DNA of 64,000 bases, from the NCBI RefSeq assembly GCF_900143085.1, contig NZ_FRCZ01000001.1:558001-622000 (forward strand), in the 5' to 3' direction. Below, in pieces: positions 54,094-63,546 of this stretch. The number at the start of each line of letters is the position of its first letter. The stretch's first letter is position 1. Below the pieces are notes generated by a model. The model saw only the letters and a program-made list of their open reading frames with translations, searched no databases and had not been told where the DNA came from. The position numbers and the translations under genes are program-made. This DNA comes from Gracilibacillus kekensis. Its GTDB lineage: Bacteria; Bacillota; Bacilli; Bacillales; Amphibacillaceae.

Positions 54094-55347
54094 GTGTATG
54101 AAATAGGTCAATTAATTAAGTATCACAGGGAAAAGATGAACTTGAGCCAGAAGCAATTAGGAAAAATGGCAGGTTATTCTGCGGCAACAATCAGTAAACT
54201 TGAATCAGGTCAGTATCACCCTCCAGAGCACCTACTAAAAGCCATCCAAAGCATACTGCATATTAATGAACTTGTTCATGATGAAACACATCCAACATAT
54301 GTACAATTATCCTCTTGGCAAAAAGTCATCGCCAGTAACAATATCGCTGAATCGCAGCATTGTTATCAACAAATAAAGAAACTTCCGAACAGTTATTATA
54401 TAAATTATGAGAGTATCTACCTTCTTCATAGCTTCCAGCACTTTTTACTTTGCTTCAATCTTAAGGAAGCACGTTCTCTTTTTGATGTTATCCAAGAGAA
54501 AGCATACCATTTTACTCCTCAAAAAGCCTATCAATATAATAAGACGATAGCTAGGTTCTATATGTTACAGGATGAACTAAAAAATTGTTTAGCACATCTC
54601 CATGTTAGTAAGAAACTTAACCAGGAAACTTATCAAAAAGATGGTGATATCTACTTGTATCATGCCATTGTCTACAGTAAAGCAGTTAAAATTTCCGATT
54701 CCAACCATAATGCTACAAAAGCTATCGAATTATTTCAGGAATCAATGGATGTAGAAAACATTCTACTGTCTCGAGTGATTCTGATCATAAACGATATGCA
54801 CCTTGGCTACTACCATCGCTCCATTGAATCTCTTCATCACATTTTAGAAAACAACCCTAAAAGTATGAACAAAACCTTTATCCAATATATACTTGCCCTT
54901 GCCTATTTTTTCATTAAGGACTATGAGATATCATTAAAATATAGCAGAAATGCGATATATAGTGAAAAACGGCCTGCTTTAAAAATGGCCTACTTATACT
55001 TGAGAGCTACTACTTTTGCTGTAATTGGCGATCCTAAAAATGCAATCGTTTACATTAATGGTGGTCTGCAATTAAATCAAAGTAAAAAATACACCTATAA
55101 ATTATATATTTTACAGCAAATCCTTGAGCAAACTTGCTGGTCTCTGGAATTTCAACACAAAATGAAGAAAGAAATCATCCCCTACTTTACGCGAGCTGGT
55201 GATCAAGTAGAAGTCGACTTTTGTTATGCGCTTCTCGGTGATATTTATCATTCCTTACAGCATTATAAACAATCATCCAATTACTATTATCAGTCTGGCG
55301 GCAATCCTTTAATCGCAGAAATTTTGGCAAAATATCCACAGAAATAA
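54094..55347 (+). CDS. XRE-TPR transcriptional regulator (RRNPP-like: PlcR/NprR/Rgg type)
   Basis: 417 residues. An N-terminal XRE helix-turn-helix (IGQLIKYHREKMNLSQKQLG, then ATISKLESGQYHPP) is followed by about 340 residues of helical TPR-like repeats, e.g. YKQSSNYYYQSGG at the end. This build is that of peptide-sensing quorum regulators. The GTG start at 54094 has only a weak ribosome-binding site. No short exported peptide gene is evident right after it; the next gene is DUF1540. Targets unknown. Confidence 0.8.
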   Translation: MYEIGQLIKYHREKMNLSQKQLGKMAGYSAATISKLESGQYHPPEHLLKAIQSILHINELVHDETHPTYVQLSSWQKVIASNNIAESQHCYQQIKKLPNSYYINYESIYLLHSFQHFLLCFNLKEARSLFDVIQEKAYHFTPQKAYQYNKTIARFYMLQDELKNCLAHLHVSKKLNQETYQKDGDIYLYHAIVYSKAVKISDSNHNATKAIELFQESMDVENILLSRVILIINDMHLGYYHRSIESLHHILENNPKSMNKTFIQYILALAYFFIKDYEISLKYSRNAIYSEKRPALKMAYLYLRATTFAVIGDPKNAIVYINGGLQLNQSKKYTYKLYILQQILEQTCWSLEFQHKMKKEIIPYFTRAGDQVEVDFCYALLGDIYHSLQHYKQSSNYYYQSGGNPLIAEILAKYPQK

Positions 55348-55416
55348 CCTTCCATGATTACCCATACATTTTTTTATGGGAGATGACTTACACTACCTTT
55401 ATAGGAGGTGGGTAAG

Positions 55417-55572
55417 ATGGCGAAAGACGTTAAATGTGAGGTTAACAACTGTAAGTATTGGGCGGAGGGCAATAGATGTATAGCAAGTAGCATCTATGTC
55501 GTCAGCCATACCGGAAAAAGTGCTGCCAATGAGAAAGAAACAGATTGCCAAACATTCGAACCGACCGTCTGA
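55417..55572 (+). CDS. DUF1540 small cysteine protein
   Basis: 51 residues. Four cysteines in the order CEVNNCKYW, RCIAS, TDCQTFEP, as in DUF1540 proteins, which probably bind a metal. AGGAGG lies 9 nt before the ATG. It is followed by a good terminator, so it is monocistronic or ends the regulator transcript. Function unknown. Confidence 0.8.
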   Translation: MAKDVKCEVNNCKYWAEGNRCIASSIYVVSHTGKSAANEKETDCQTFEPTV

Positions 55573-55587
55573 CAACCTTCTTTAATG

Positions 55588-55623
55588 ACCTCAGCTAACC
55601 AGATGTTAGCTGAGGTTAATTTG
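55588..55623 (+). terminator. Terminator after the DUF1540 gene
   Basis: ACCTCAGCTAAC pairs perfectly with GTTAGCTGAGGT (55588-55599 with 55605-55616), loop of 5, then TAATTTGT. It lies between convergent genes and may serve both strands. Confidence 0.75.
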
Positions 55624-55627
55624 TGAG

Positions 55628-55765
55628 TTAGCGCATTTTTTCAGGCAAGGCAACGATGGATTCAATTAATGTATTCAATTTTGTTTCGATGCGATGCAAC
55701 AAATAAAAAGTGACCGCAACCGGAAACCCAACATCCGTGATTAAAGATATCCATGTCTCATCCAT
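55628..55765 (-). CDS. yvrJ: YvrJ-family small membrane protein
   Basis: 45 residues. WISLITDVGFPVAVTFYLLHRIE is the single membrane helix with the GFP motif of the YvrJ family, then a short charged tail. AAAAGGAG precedes the ATG. The family usually sits directly after DUF1659 and DUF2922 genes; here those lie 180 nt upstream, separated by a repeat array. Confidence 0.8.
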   Translation of the reverse strand: MDETWISLITDVGFPVAVTFYLLHRIETKLNTLIESIVALPEKMR

Positions 55766-55793
55766 ATTTTCCACTCCTTTTCAAAATGACTTC

Positions 55794-55911
55794 CTGTTCA
55801 CAGGATAAGTTTAGCTCTTCACTGGATAAGTAATCTTATCCAGTGAACAGACCATTAAATCCCGTGAAGGGAGTAACTTATCCCGTCAAGCGAAGCCAAT
55901 ATCCCGTTAAG
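55794..55911. repeat. 21-nt repeat array, two units plus four inverted units
   Basis: TTCACAGGATAAG and TTCACTGGATAAG are followed by inverted CTTATCCAGTGAA, AAATCCCGTGAAG, CTTATCCCGTCAAG and ATATCCCGTTAAG. Same family as the arrays at 42331 and 48262. It lies inside the DUF2922-yvrJ interval. Confidence 0.8.
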
Positions 55912-55945
55912 AAAAAGGGGAGCTGTATAAGCCCCCCTTACTCTG

Positions 55946-56158
55946 TTAAATTTCTATTTCAGTTACATTACGTTCGACAATGCGGGCGCTTTTCTTGGCA
56001 ACTAGATCTCCGCCTGAGGAAAATAAGGCATTTTGAGCAAGGATCGTATCCATTGCATTGTTGACAGCAACTTCATCCACAGGTTCAACAGGATTATCTA
56101 ATCCGATTGTTACTGTTTTCCCTTCCTCATTTTCAAATTTCAATTCGATCTTTTTCAT
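55946..56158 (-). CDS. DUF2922 family protein
   Basis: 70 residues. KIELKFENEEGKTVTIGLDNP and an Asn-Ala-Met-Asp region in the middle match DUF2922. It follows DUF1659 by 33 nt, the usual pairing in Bacillaceae. Function unknown; it is a small beta-rich protein without signal or membrane helix. Confidence 0.85.
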   Translation of the reverse strand: MKKIELKFENEEGKTVTIGLDNPVEPVDEVAVNNAMDTILAQNALFSSGGDLVAKKSARIVERNVTEIEI

Positions 56159-56191
56159 CTATGGCACCTCCTTCGTTTATTAATGGAAAAA

Positions 56192-56416
56192 TTAATCTTC
56201 TGTAATTAATTCTGTGTCATTTCGTTTTACCGAATAAAGGACAAGCTGTTGCAATGGAGTGATTGCTTCTGTAATTGCTAAAAGCTGATCCGCTGTCGCA
56301 TCCAATTTGACATTGTTAAAGGATTTCGACTTATAAATCGGATCACCTGAAGTAGGATCCACTCCATTTTCAAATGTTAATTGCAGTCTGGAATCAATAC
56401 GTTCCGCTGAAGCCAT
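56192..56416 (-). CDS. DUF1659 family protein
   Basis: 74 residues, with SRLQLTFENGVDPTSGDPIYKS typical of DUF1659. The start at 56416 follows GGGAGGTG; the longer frame includes the ribosome-binding site. First gene of the DUF1659-DUF2922-(repeat)-yvrJ group. Function unknown. Confidence 0.85.
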   Translation of the reverse strand: MASAERIDSRLQLTFENGVDPTSGDPIYKSKSFNNVKLDATADQLLAITEAITPLQQLVLYSVKRNDTELITED

Positions 56417-56552
56417 ATGAACACCTCCCTTCATTTCTATAATCTGTTTGGGAGGGAGAAAGGTGTCGTTTGACTTATAATTTCTAGGCGCAGGGTAGGA
56501 AGTACTTCTATACTTTTCTATTAAAAAAAAGCATCTAAATAGACACTTTTTA

Positions 56553-56696
56553 TCACTTATTTGACTTTATTATTTTTGGCAATTGTTTTTTCATTTCTTT
56601 TATGATATTTTCAACACTTGCACCTTTCGTGCCGTTAGTGTATGCATTTTGCAATATCGTTAATAAATATTGCTTGTCCTTCTCTAACTGTTCCAC
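56553..56696 (-). CDS. Small hypothetical protein
   Basis: 47 residues from a GTG at 56696 with GGAGGAG 8 nt upstream. The sequence is helical and charged (VEQLEKDKQYLLTILQNAY, then IIKEMKKQLPKI). No recognised family. It is divergent from the LCP gene, separated by 198 nt. Support is the ribosome-binding site and open frame only. Confidence 0.5.
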   Translation of the reverse strand: MEQLEKDKQYLLTILQNAYTNGTKGASVENIIKEMKKQLPKIIKSNK

Positions 56697-56827
56697 AACG
56701 TGCTCCTCCAATTTCAGAATAAATTTCACCATTTTTAATCATAGCATACATTATCGTGAATAAGTGTGTAATAATAATGGTATTTATTACGTTATTGTTA
56801 CAATAACTGATAACATTCGCAACAACA

Positions 56828-56856
56828 TTGCCAAAAGATAGAACATTCTTTATAAT
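56828..56856 (+). promoter_or_regulatory. Sigma-A promoter of the LCP gene
   Basis: TTGCCA (56828-56833) and TATAAT (56851-56856) with a 17-nt spacer, 38 nt before the start codon. Confidence 0.75.
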
Positions 56857-56894
56857 AGACAAAGTCAATAATTTTACAATTAAGGGGAATACAT

Positions 56895-57923
56895 ATGGAA
56901 CGCAAGGAAATACGAAAACGAAATAAAAAACAAAAAAACAAAAAAAGACTAAAACTTTTTTTCCTTATATTCGGAGCTATCTTAGTCTTAGGCGTTGGAT
57001 CTGGATTATATATTTTATATGAGACATATCAAGCAGCAAGTGAAACATATGAAGAACTAGACCGAGGAGAAAAATCTGATAATCGTGAAGAAGTAGTCAC
57101 AATTAGCGAGGATCCTATATCTATATTGTTGATGGGAGTTGAGGATTACTCATCAGGTGGTAAAAATGGTAGATCTGACACCTTGATGGTCGCAACATTT
57201 AACCCTGATGATGAAAAATTAAAGCTACTTAGTATTCCACGTGATTCTTATGTAGAGATTCCTCGGAGAGAAGGGAAAGACAAGATAAATCACTCTTTTG
57301 TCTTTGGTGGTAAGGAATTAACAATTAAAACAGTTGAAAAATTACTTGATATCCCGATTGACTATTATGCAACAGTAAACTTTGAAGGTTTTAAAAGTAT
57401 AGTCGATACATTAGATGGTATTACAGTAGATGTTCCATTTTATTTTGAACAAAAAAGTTATGGTCGATCGGAGAAACTTCAATTTTATGAAGGTGAAATG
57501 GAACTAAACGGTCGTTACGCATTAGCATATGCTAGAATGAGATTAGACGACCCTAGAGGTGATATTGGGCGAAATGAGCGACAGAGGCAAGTAGTTGAAG
57601 CTATCATTAAAGAAATTACCTCTGCATCTACTATTACAAAGGTTGATGATCTTGCCAAAGATTTAGGAGGTAATGTGGAAACTAACCTTAAGATAAGTGA
57701 TGGAATTGACTTTCTAAAAAAGTATTCTGATTTTCGCACTTCAAATATTGATGAAGTAATTCTTGATGGTGCTAGCGAATATATTGGAAGTTATTCTTAT
57801 TACATTCTTGATGAGGAATCACTAGCGGAAGCGCAACATGAACTCAAGGTACATTTAGAGTTAGAAGAACCTAAAACTCAAACAACTGAAGATTCACAAG
57901 CAAAAGAAGAGCCAACATATTAA
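56895..57923 (+). CDS. LytR-CpsA-Psr (LCP) family glycopolymer ligase
   Basis: 342 residues: basic cytoplasmic start, one helix (about 21-42), extracellular LCP domain about 75-240. ILLMGVED, GRSDTLMVATFNP, LSIPRDSYVEIP and DKINHSFVFGG hold the conserved Arg and Asp residues that bind the polyprenyl-pyrophosphate. It would attach the polysaccharide or teichoic acid to peptidoglycan. Its position outside the core locus leaves the polymer uncertain. AAGGGG precedes the ATG. Confidence 0.92.
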   Translation: MERKEIRKRNKKQKNKKRLKLFFLIFGAILVLGVGSGLYILYETYQAASETYEELDRGEKSDNREEVVTISEDPISILLMGVEDYSSGGKNGRSDTLMVATFNPDDEKLKLLSIPRDSYVEIPRREGKDKINHSFVFGGKELTIKTVEKLLDIPIDYYATVNFEGFKSIVDTLDGITVDVPFYFEQKSYGRSEKLQFYEGEMELNGRYALAYARMRLDDPRGDIGRNERQRQVVEAIIKEITSASTITKVDDLAKDLGGNVETNLKISDGIDFLKKYSDFRTSNIDEVILDGASEYIGSYSYYILDEESLAEAQHELKVHLELEEPKTQTTEDSQAKEEPTY

Positions 57924-57943
57924 AATGTTGGCTCTTCTTTTTA
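57905..57943 (+). terminator. Terminator of the LCP gene
   Basis: Perfect 14-bp stem AGAAGAGCCAACAT / ATGTTGGCTCTTCT with a 6-nt loop that holds the stop codon, then TTTTTAAAT. Confidence 0.9.
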
Positions 57944-58332
57944 AATATTCCGTTTCCTTAATCTATTTAACATTGGTTGTTGACCATTTAATACGATTCA
58001 AAATAGTTCCCCTATAATTCCATTTATTTTCTCATTCTCCATGGGATAAGTTTTCGAGAGCACTTCACTCGAAACGCGCCCCCCAAGGATTTTAAAAAGG
58101 ACGTTGTGTACGACCTAATGATAAACCCTAGATATAATTGGCTCGAGTTTCTTTGACTGGTGACCAAGAGCTAAAAGCATATGAATCTGTCTCTTACTCC
58201 TAGAAGAAGACAATAGCTTTTAATCCATTTTAACCAAAAAAATACATATCTATTCATTGCTTTCATCATTCATAACAACAATCTACTTTTCATCTTCTAA
58301 AAGAAAAGCTGTTATATTCTATATGATAAGTT
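57944..58332. other. Intergenic stretch with no supported feature
   Basis: No open frame with a ribosome-binding site and no clear hairpin. A GGGATAAG word at 58042-58049 may be an isolated, decayed unit of the 21-nt repeat family. Confidence 0.3.
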
Positions 58333-59229
58333 TTAGCTTTTAGGATAGCTTGTTTCTTGTTCGGATTGTTCTAAGAGATTTTGAAGTATCCTTTTCACTT
58401 CATCACCAATTTCCTCATTTTGTAAAGCAAACTCAATTGTCGTTTTCACAAAGCCTAACTTCTCACCGACATCGTATCTTTCACCTTCAAAATCATAAGC
58501 AAAGACGCTTTGTGTTTGATTCAACTGTTGAATGGCATCCGTTAACTGTATTTCTCCACCAGCACCGACATTTTGTGAATCTAAATAGCCAAATATTTTT
58601 GGTGACAACACATAACGCCCCATAATTGCTAAGTTAGATGGTGCTGTACCTTGTTCTGGCTTTTCCACTAATTGTTTAATAGAATAAAGATTACCAATTT
58701 TTTCCGTGGGTGCTACAATTCCATATCGATGGGTCTCATTATCTGGTACTTGTTGGACACCTAATATCGATCCGCCTGTCGACTCATACTGTTCTATCAT
58801 TTGTTTTAGACATGGTATTTCTGATTGTACGATGTCATCCCCCAACAAAACAGCAAAAGGCTCATCTCCTATAAATTTACGTGCACACCATACCGCATGC
58901 CCAAGTCCTAGAGGTTCTTTTTGTCTAATATAGTGGATATCAACTTGTGCTGGTTGTTTTGTTTTTTCTAATAACTCGAATTTTCCTTTTTTCATTAAAT
59001 TATCTTCTAATTCAAAGTTATGATCAAAATGATCTTCAATAGCCCGTTTCCCTTTGCCCGTTACAATAATAATATCTTCAATTCCTGATTTGACAGCTTC
59101 TTCCACTATGTATTGAATAGTAGGCTTGTCTACAATAGGAAGCATTTCTTTCGGCATTGCTTTCGTTGCTGGCAAAAATCTTGTACCAAGTCCTGCAGCT
59201 GGAATAATAGCCTTTCTTACTTTTTTCAT
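58333..59229 (-). CDS. galU: UTP-glucose-1-phosphate uridylyltransferase, copy 2
   Basis: 298 residues, with the same motifs as copy 1 at 36092 and long identical stretches, e.g. [20 protein letters not shown]. It differs mainly in the C-terminal 20 residues. It is a single gene near Ugd, so this copy may feed UDP-glucuronate synthesis. TGGAGG precedes the ATG. Confidence 0.93.
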   Translation of the reverse strand: MKKVRKAIIPAAGLGTRFLPATKAMPKEMLPIVDKPTIQYIVEEAVKSGIEDIIIVTGKGKRAIEDHFDHNFELEDNLMKKGKFELLEKTKQPAQVDIHYIRQKEPLGLGHAVWCARKFIGDEPFAVLLGDDIVQSEIPCLKQMIEQYESTGGSILGVQQVPDNETHRYGIVAPTEKIGNLYSIKQLVEKPEQGTAPSNLAIMGRYVLSPKIFGYLDSQNVGAGGEIQLTDAIQQLNQTQSVFAYDFEGERYDVGEKLGFVKTTIEFALQNEEIGDEVKRILQNLLEQSEQETSYPKS

Positions 59230-59699
59230 CTCTATTCCTCCAAGAAAAGTAGTAATTGATGTTATTCTATATAAAGAACAACGTGATTATTAACATAATT
59301 TTCTAGCTAAAATAAATAATCGACCTTAAAAGTATTTTATAGTTCAGCTTTTGAGAGCACCTTATGAAGATACTGGACATTTATTGATTCATTATAATTA
59401 ACTCTTTATGATAGATTATTTTCTCATTAAATAGCTTATCAAATTTTTTCGACTCAGTCTAATTATGTCTTTCTTCATTTCGCACGAAACACGATGAATA
59501 GTACTATAGCAACGATGAAATAATAAAACATAACATAATGATTGCGAAGATAAAATCTCCAATTTATAAGCTCCAATTTTGACATATCATATTAGTCACA
59601 TCTTTTTTATTTATAATATAATAGAACAAGGCAGCATTTGGAGGATGCATGACAAAATAAGTGAAAAATAAGGACAGTTCCCTCCCTTCCCCCTACTTT
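59230..59699. other. AT-rich gap between ugd and galU copy 2
   Basis: No gene, RNA motif or convincing terminator seen. Two short frames present lack ribosome-binding sites. Confidence 0.3.
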
Positions 59700-60866
59700 T
59701 TAATCCCTACTAAACAAATCCCGAGTATATACCTTATCCGCTACATCTTTAATATCATCTGTCAAACGATTAGCGACAATCACATCTGCCACTTCCTTAA
59801 ACGCATGGAAATCCTTCACTACTCGTGAGCCATAAAAATCATTGTCTTGTAAGGCTGGTTCATAGACGACAACTTCAATACCTTTTGCTTTAATGCGTTT
59901 CATCACACCTTGAATCGCCGACTGTCTGAAGTTATCGGAGTCTGTCTTCATCGTTAACCGATAAATACCTACGACATCGGGATTTTCGGCGAGAATACTA
60001 TCAGCAACATGATCTTTACGCGTTCTATTCGCATCCACAATCGCAGCCATAATATTGTTTGGCACATCTTGATAGTTAGCTAATAACTGCTTGGTATCCT
60101 TTGGTAGGCAGTAACCACCATAACCGAATGATGGGTTATTATAATGTGTTCCAATACGAGGGTCTAACCCTACTCCTTCAATAATTTGCTTACTATTCAA
60201 CCCTCGAACTTCTGCATATGTATCTAATTCATTAAAAAAGGCCACACGCATTGCCAAATATGTATTCGCGAATAATTTGATAGCTTCCGCTTCGGTAGAA
60301 TCTGTATAAAGAATGTCAATATTTTCTTTGATCGCACCTTCAGCCAACAATGTTGCAAATACTTCTGCACGCTCTGATCTTTCTCCTACTACAATTCGTG
60401 ATGGATACAGGTTATCATATAACGCCTGACCCTCCCGTAAAAATTCAGGAGAAAAGATAATATTATCTGTATTATATTTTTCCCGCAATTCTAAAGTATA
60501 TCCAACTGGTAAAGTAGATTTAATCACCATTGTTGCTTCTGGATTTATCTCCAATACAGTCTCAATCACATTTTCAACCGTACTCGTATCAAAATAGTTA
60601 CGATCTGGATCATAATTCGTTGGCGTAGCGATAATGACAAATTCAGCCTTTTCATATGCGCGTTTTACATCTGTCGTTGCCACTAGGTTCAACCTTTTTG
60701 TTTCTAAATAATGTTGAATCTCTTCATCCACAATTGGTGACTTCTTCTTATTAATCATCGCTACTTTCTCTTCTAAGATGTCTATTGCGATTACTTTATT
60801 ATGTTGTGCTAACAAAACGGCATTCGATAACCCTACATATCCTGTCCCTGCTACAGCTATTTTCAT
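59700..60866 (-). CDS. ugd: UDP-glucose 6-dehydrogenase
   Basis: 388 residues, the short streptococcal/Vibrio-like form. NAD motif [12 protein letters not shown] (4-15), catalytic cysteine in [14 protein letters not shown], and the lysine in [10 protein letters not shown]. Oxidises UDP-glucose to UDP-glucuronate, the substrate of the epimerase at 1-827. GGGG before the ATG; a decayed nucleotidyltransferase ends 14 nt upstream, so ugd was once its operon partner. Confidence 0.95.
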   Translation of the reverse strand: MKIAVAGTGYVGLSNAVLLAQHNKVIAIDILEEKVAMINKKKSPIVDEEIQHYLETKRLNLVATTDVKRAYEKAEFVIIATPTNYDPDRNYFDTSTVENVIETVLEINPEATMVIKSTLPVGYTLELREKYNTDNIIFSPEFLREGQALYDNLYPSRIVVGERSERAEVFATLLAEGAIKENIDILYTDSTEAEAIKLFANTYLAMRVAFFNELDTYAEVRGLNSKQIIEGVGLDPRIGTHYNNPSFGYGGYCLPKDTKQLLANYQDVPNNIMAAIVDANRTRKDHVADSILAENPDVVGIYRLTMKTDSDNFRQSAIQGVMKRIKAKGIEVVVYEPALQDNDFYGSRVVKDFHAFKEVADVIVANRLTDDIKDVADKVYTRDLFSRD

Positions 60867-60880
60867 CGTTCATTTCCCCT

Positions 60881-61299
60881 TTAATATAATTGTTGTACGT
60901 TAAAATAACTATCAATCGTTCCAATTTCATATCGTAAGCCTTCAAATCGATAAGGTGTACCTTTTTGCGCTGAATTAACCATAACCATGGAAAAAGATGC
61001 CTAGTTCATCAGGATTGGTCCCTTCTGCTATATATTGCTTCATTGAGGGTAATATATGTAAAAAGGGGATACAGCAAAATTCAATTATGGCAATGCCTGC
61101 TTCTCCTCTAATGTTGTGACGATCCTATCCACATTCACTTCTGCAATACCTGTACGTTTCATTTCTTCCTGATCGTCTAACGCATGGGTCGTGATACTAT
61201 CGGCATTGATGTCATGATCTCTTTTTACAAAATTGACCAGTTCAAAGTCAAAGATATTGTCAGTCACCTGCAAAAACTATAATAACCTCTGTTTGTAAG
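60881..61299 (-). pseudogene. Remnant of a sugar-1-phosphate nucleotidyltransferase
   Basis: The piece around 61090-61290 reads VTDNIFDFELVNF, then ITTHALDDQEEMKRTGIAEV, clearly the middle of an NTP-transferase. A two-base insertion disrupts the AGDN motif near 61264. After a gap, 60881-60990 reads GTPYRFEGLRYEIGTIDSY, the C-terminal end of the family. The N-terminal third is missing and joins directly to the decayed epimerase. Confidence 0.7.
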
Positions 61300-61862
61300 C
61301 CTTGTTTAATAGGTGATTTTGGTATAAAGTCAATTGTCCTCTTACAAGCAGTCTGTTGAAGAGTAAGTTACGGGAACTTCACCAAACTTGATAGGTTCGA
61401 ATTCTTTCTTGAATACAACGTTACGACCTTACGCTTTGCTCACAGCCTTTACTAATGAAGTAACAAAATACATGAACTTCTATAGGATATTATTTCCAAT
61501 ATTATAAATCTTATGTAGGACACCACTTGCTGGTACATAAGGGATTAATTTCTCGATCCCTTCTACGATATCATCAATTCAGGTAAAGCCATAGTAAAAA
61601 TCATTGTTCAAATCACTGTTATTAATTATTTTGATCGGTTTATCGGCAACATATTTATCTGCAAATACATAATACGCTATATTCAGCCTTCCCATAAAGA
61701 AACGTAAACCCGTCGAGGGAATGTTATAAAGTGGCTATAAGTATGTGCCATTAATTCATTAGATTTTAGGTAGATCTATATAAAGAAACAGTATGATTGA
61801 CAAAATCCGTCTTCTCGAAGGGTACTTTTTATTCACACCGTAGACGGAACTAGAACTTTAGC
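61300..61862 (-). pseudogene. Decayed UDP-glucuronate 4-epimerase
   Basis: The minus strand shows scattered pieces homologous to the intact gene at 1-827, from SSSVYGVNKKVPFEKTD (about 61830) through the RDFIYID region to the C-terminal GEVPVTYSSTDCL (about 61360), with many frameshifts and stops. The N-terminal third is gone. It shows what the missing C-terminus of the left-edge gene probably looks like. Confidence 0.75.
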
Positions 61863-62139
61863 TAAATATCTGCCTTTATATACGTAAAAGTTATCATCAT
61901 GTCCATACACCTTCATTTATCACAGTGCTACCGACGGAAAGACTCCCCTTCAAGATTCGAGTATATCAAAGGAGCTAAGCAAGGGATAACAATCGCTAAC
62001 ATACTGATAAGTTTCACTAACCCTAATATAATTTTACTATATTATAATAAAAACGTACACCTGATTGTTAAAGACCGGTAATGATATGATTTAGTATGAC
62101 TTCATGATAATGCTGAAGCAATGGAAGAAACGCTTTGTG

Positions 62140-62280
62140 GAATATGCTTGTCGACTTTGTTTGTTCACGGAATATCAGCCTATATCTTGTGAAACTGAGA
62201 ACTTTTCTTACGAAGAACAGCTAATACCCCGACATGAATAGCCTCCCGCCCCTGAAGTGAGCCCAGCATCTCGTCAAGAG
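62140..62280. repeat. Decayed 21-nt repeat array
   Basis: Units such as TTCACGGAATATC, TATATCTTGTGAAAC, AATACCCCGACATG and CATCTCGTCAAGAG are spaced about 20-22 nt apart. They match the TTCACGGGATAAG / CTTATCCCGTGAAG family with several changes each. It lies in the pseudogene zone, which fits loss of selection. 61863-62139 has no supported feature. Confidence 0.55.
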
Positions 62281-62391
62281 CACACATATTCCATTTCCTT
62301 CAACATTTTCTGTATCTTTTTCTTTGCATATTTGCCCCAATGCTTTACGGCGTTTTCCGAAATACCTTGTTGTTTTAAAATTATTTACACG
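62274..62391 (-). pseudogene. Possible C-terminal fragment of a helix-turn-helix (sigma-like) protein
   Basis: One frame reads ILKQQGISENAVKHWGKYA, then KKKIQKMLKEM, ending at a TGA at 62274. The pattern resembles the end of small sigma-70-like or phage regulators. A stop lies just upstream and there is no start. Low-confidence identification. Confidence 0.3.
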
Positions 62392-62481
62392 CATGATAAA
62401 AGTAACAAACCATCACCTTTGCTAATCCGATAATATTACTGTATATCCATTAACATTTGTATATCCTCATCGATCTCTATA

Positions 62482-63546
62482 TTATTTTCTTGTCAATAGC
62501 CTTTGTATACTACTTAGTACAGGCTTTTGTCCATTTAAAACTACTCCAGAAAGCTCTGCTATTATTTGTATCCCTAACAAAATCAATCCAAAAATAACTA
62601 ATGATACTAGCATCGTAGTGCTGCTAAAGATAATAGCCATAATCCCAAAGAAACCACTAAATGCATATATAATTAATACCGCAGTTTGATGGCTATACCC
62701 TATATCCATTAATTGATAATGAATATGTTTTCTATCTGGAGCACCAATATTTTGTTTATTTATTAACCTTCTGAGTATAGCGAATAGCGTATCAAATATT
62801 GGTACTGCAATTACAATTATAGGTATAATAAAACTGAATAAAGCTACATTTTTAAATAACCCTAACATTGAAATAACAGCAATTGCATAACCTAAAAATA
62901 ATGCTCCTGTATCACCCATGAATATTTTAGCAGGGTAAAAATTATGATAAAGAAAGCCTAAGCAACTTCCTATCATTATAATACAAAGATATACCACTAA
63001 TAGTTGGTAATCCATAATCGCCATGATTAATATGCTTGTTAAACCAATAGCAGAAACTCCAGCAGCAAGCCCATCTAATCCGTCAATCAAGTTAATTGAA
63101 TTAGAAACACCCACAATCCAAAGAATTGTCAAAGGATAGGAAAATCCATGAAGCTCTACAGGACCAATGAATGGAATAGTTATTGCATCAATTAAAAGTC
63201 CTGAAGACATCACAATAACAGATGCAATTAATTGTCCAATAAGTTTTTGATATGCTTTTAAACTTATTAAATCATCTATAATACCAGTGACAATTATAAC
63301 CAAACCACCAAGTATTATAGCTAACATATAAGGGTGTTGTGGCTGTATATATAATAATCCAGCAACTACTCCTAAGATGATAGCAATTCCACCAAGTCGC
63401 GCTCTTATCCTTTCATGCTTTTTTCTTTCATCAGGAAGATCTATTGCATTTATTTTTATTGCTAGCTTTTTCACTATTGGTGTAGTAGCAAATGCGACTA
63501 CAGCAGATAATACAAATGCTATCACGAGTTCAAGAATATTATACAT
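62482..63546 (-). CDS. tagO: Undecaprenyl-phosphate GlcNAc-1-phosphate transferase (TagO/WecA type)
   Basis: 354 residues, about ten helices. The conserved cytoplasmic motifs are TGIIDDLISL, NLIDGLDGLAAG, FMGDTGALFLG and DRKHIHYQLM. It loads GlcNAc-1-phosphate on undecaprenyl phosphate for teichoic acid or another cell-surface polymer. The start at 63546 follows GTGGGTGG. The window thus has two initiating enzymes of different families. Confidence 0.92.
   Translation of the reverse strand: MYNILELVIAFVLSAVVAFATTPIVKKLAIKINAIDLPDERKKHERIRARLGGIAIILGVVAGLLYIQPQHPYMLAIILGGLVIIVTGIIDDLISLKAYQKLIGQLIASVIVMSSGLLIDAITIPFIGPVELHGFSYPLTILWIVGVSNSINLIDGLDGLAAGVSAIGLTSILIMAIMDYQLLVVYLCIIMIGSCLGFLYHNFYPAKIFMGDTGALFLGYAIAVISMLGLFKNVALFSFIIPIIVIAVPIFDTLFAILRRLINKQNIGAPDRKHIHYQLMDIGYSHQTAVLIIYAFSGFFGIMAIIFSSTTMLVSLVIFGLILLGIQIIAELSGVVLNGQKPVLSSIQRLLTRK

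Noticed and set aside
61899-62081. 60-codon plus-strand frame
   Set aside because: Lies in the decayed zone, without a ribosome-binding site or family resemblance.
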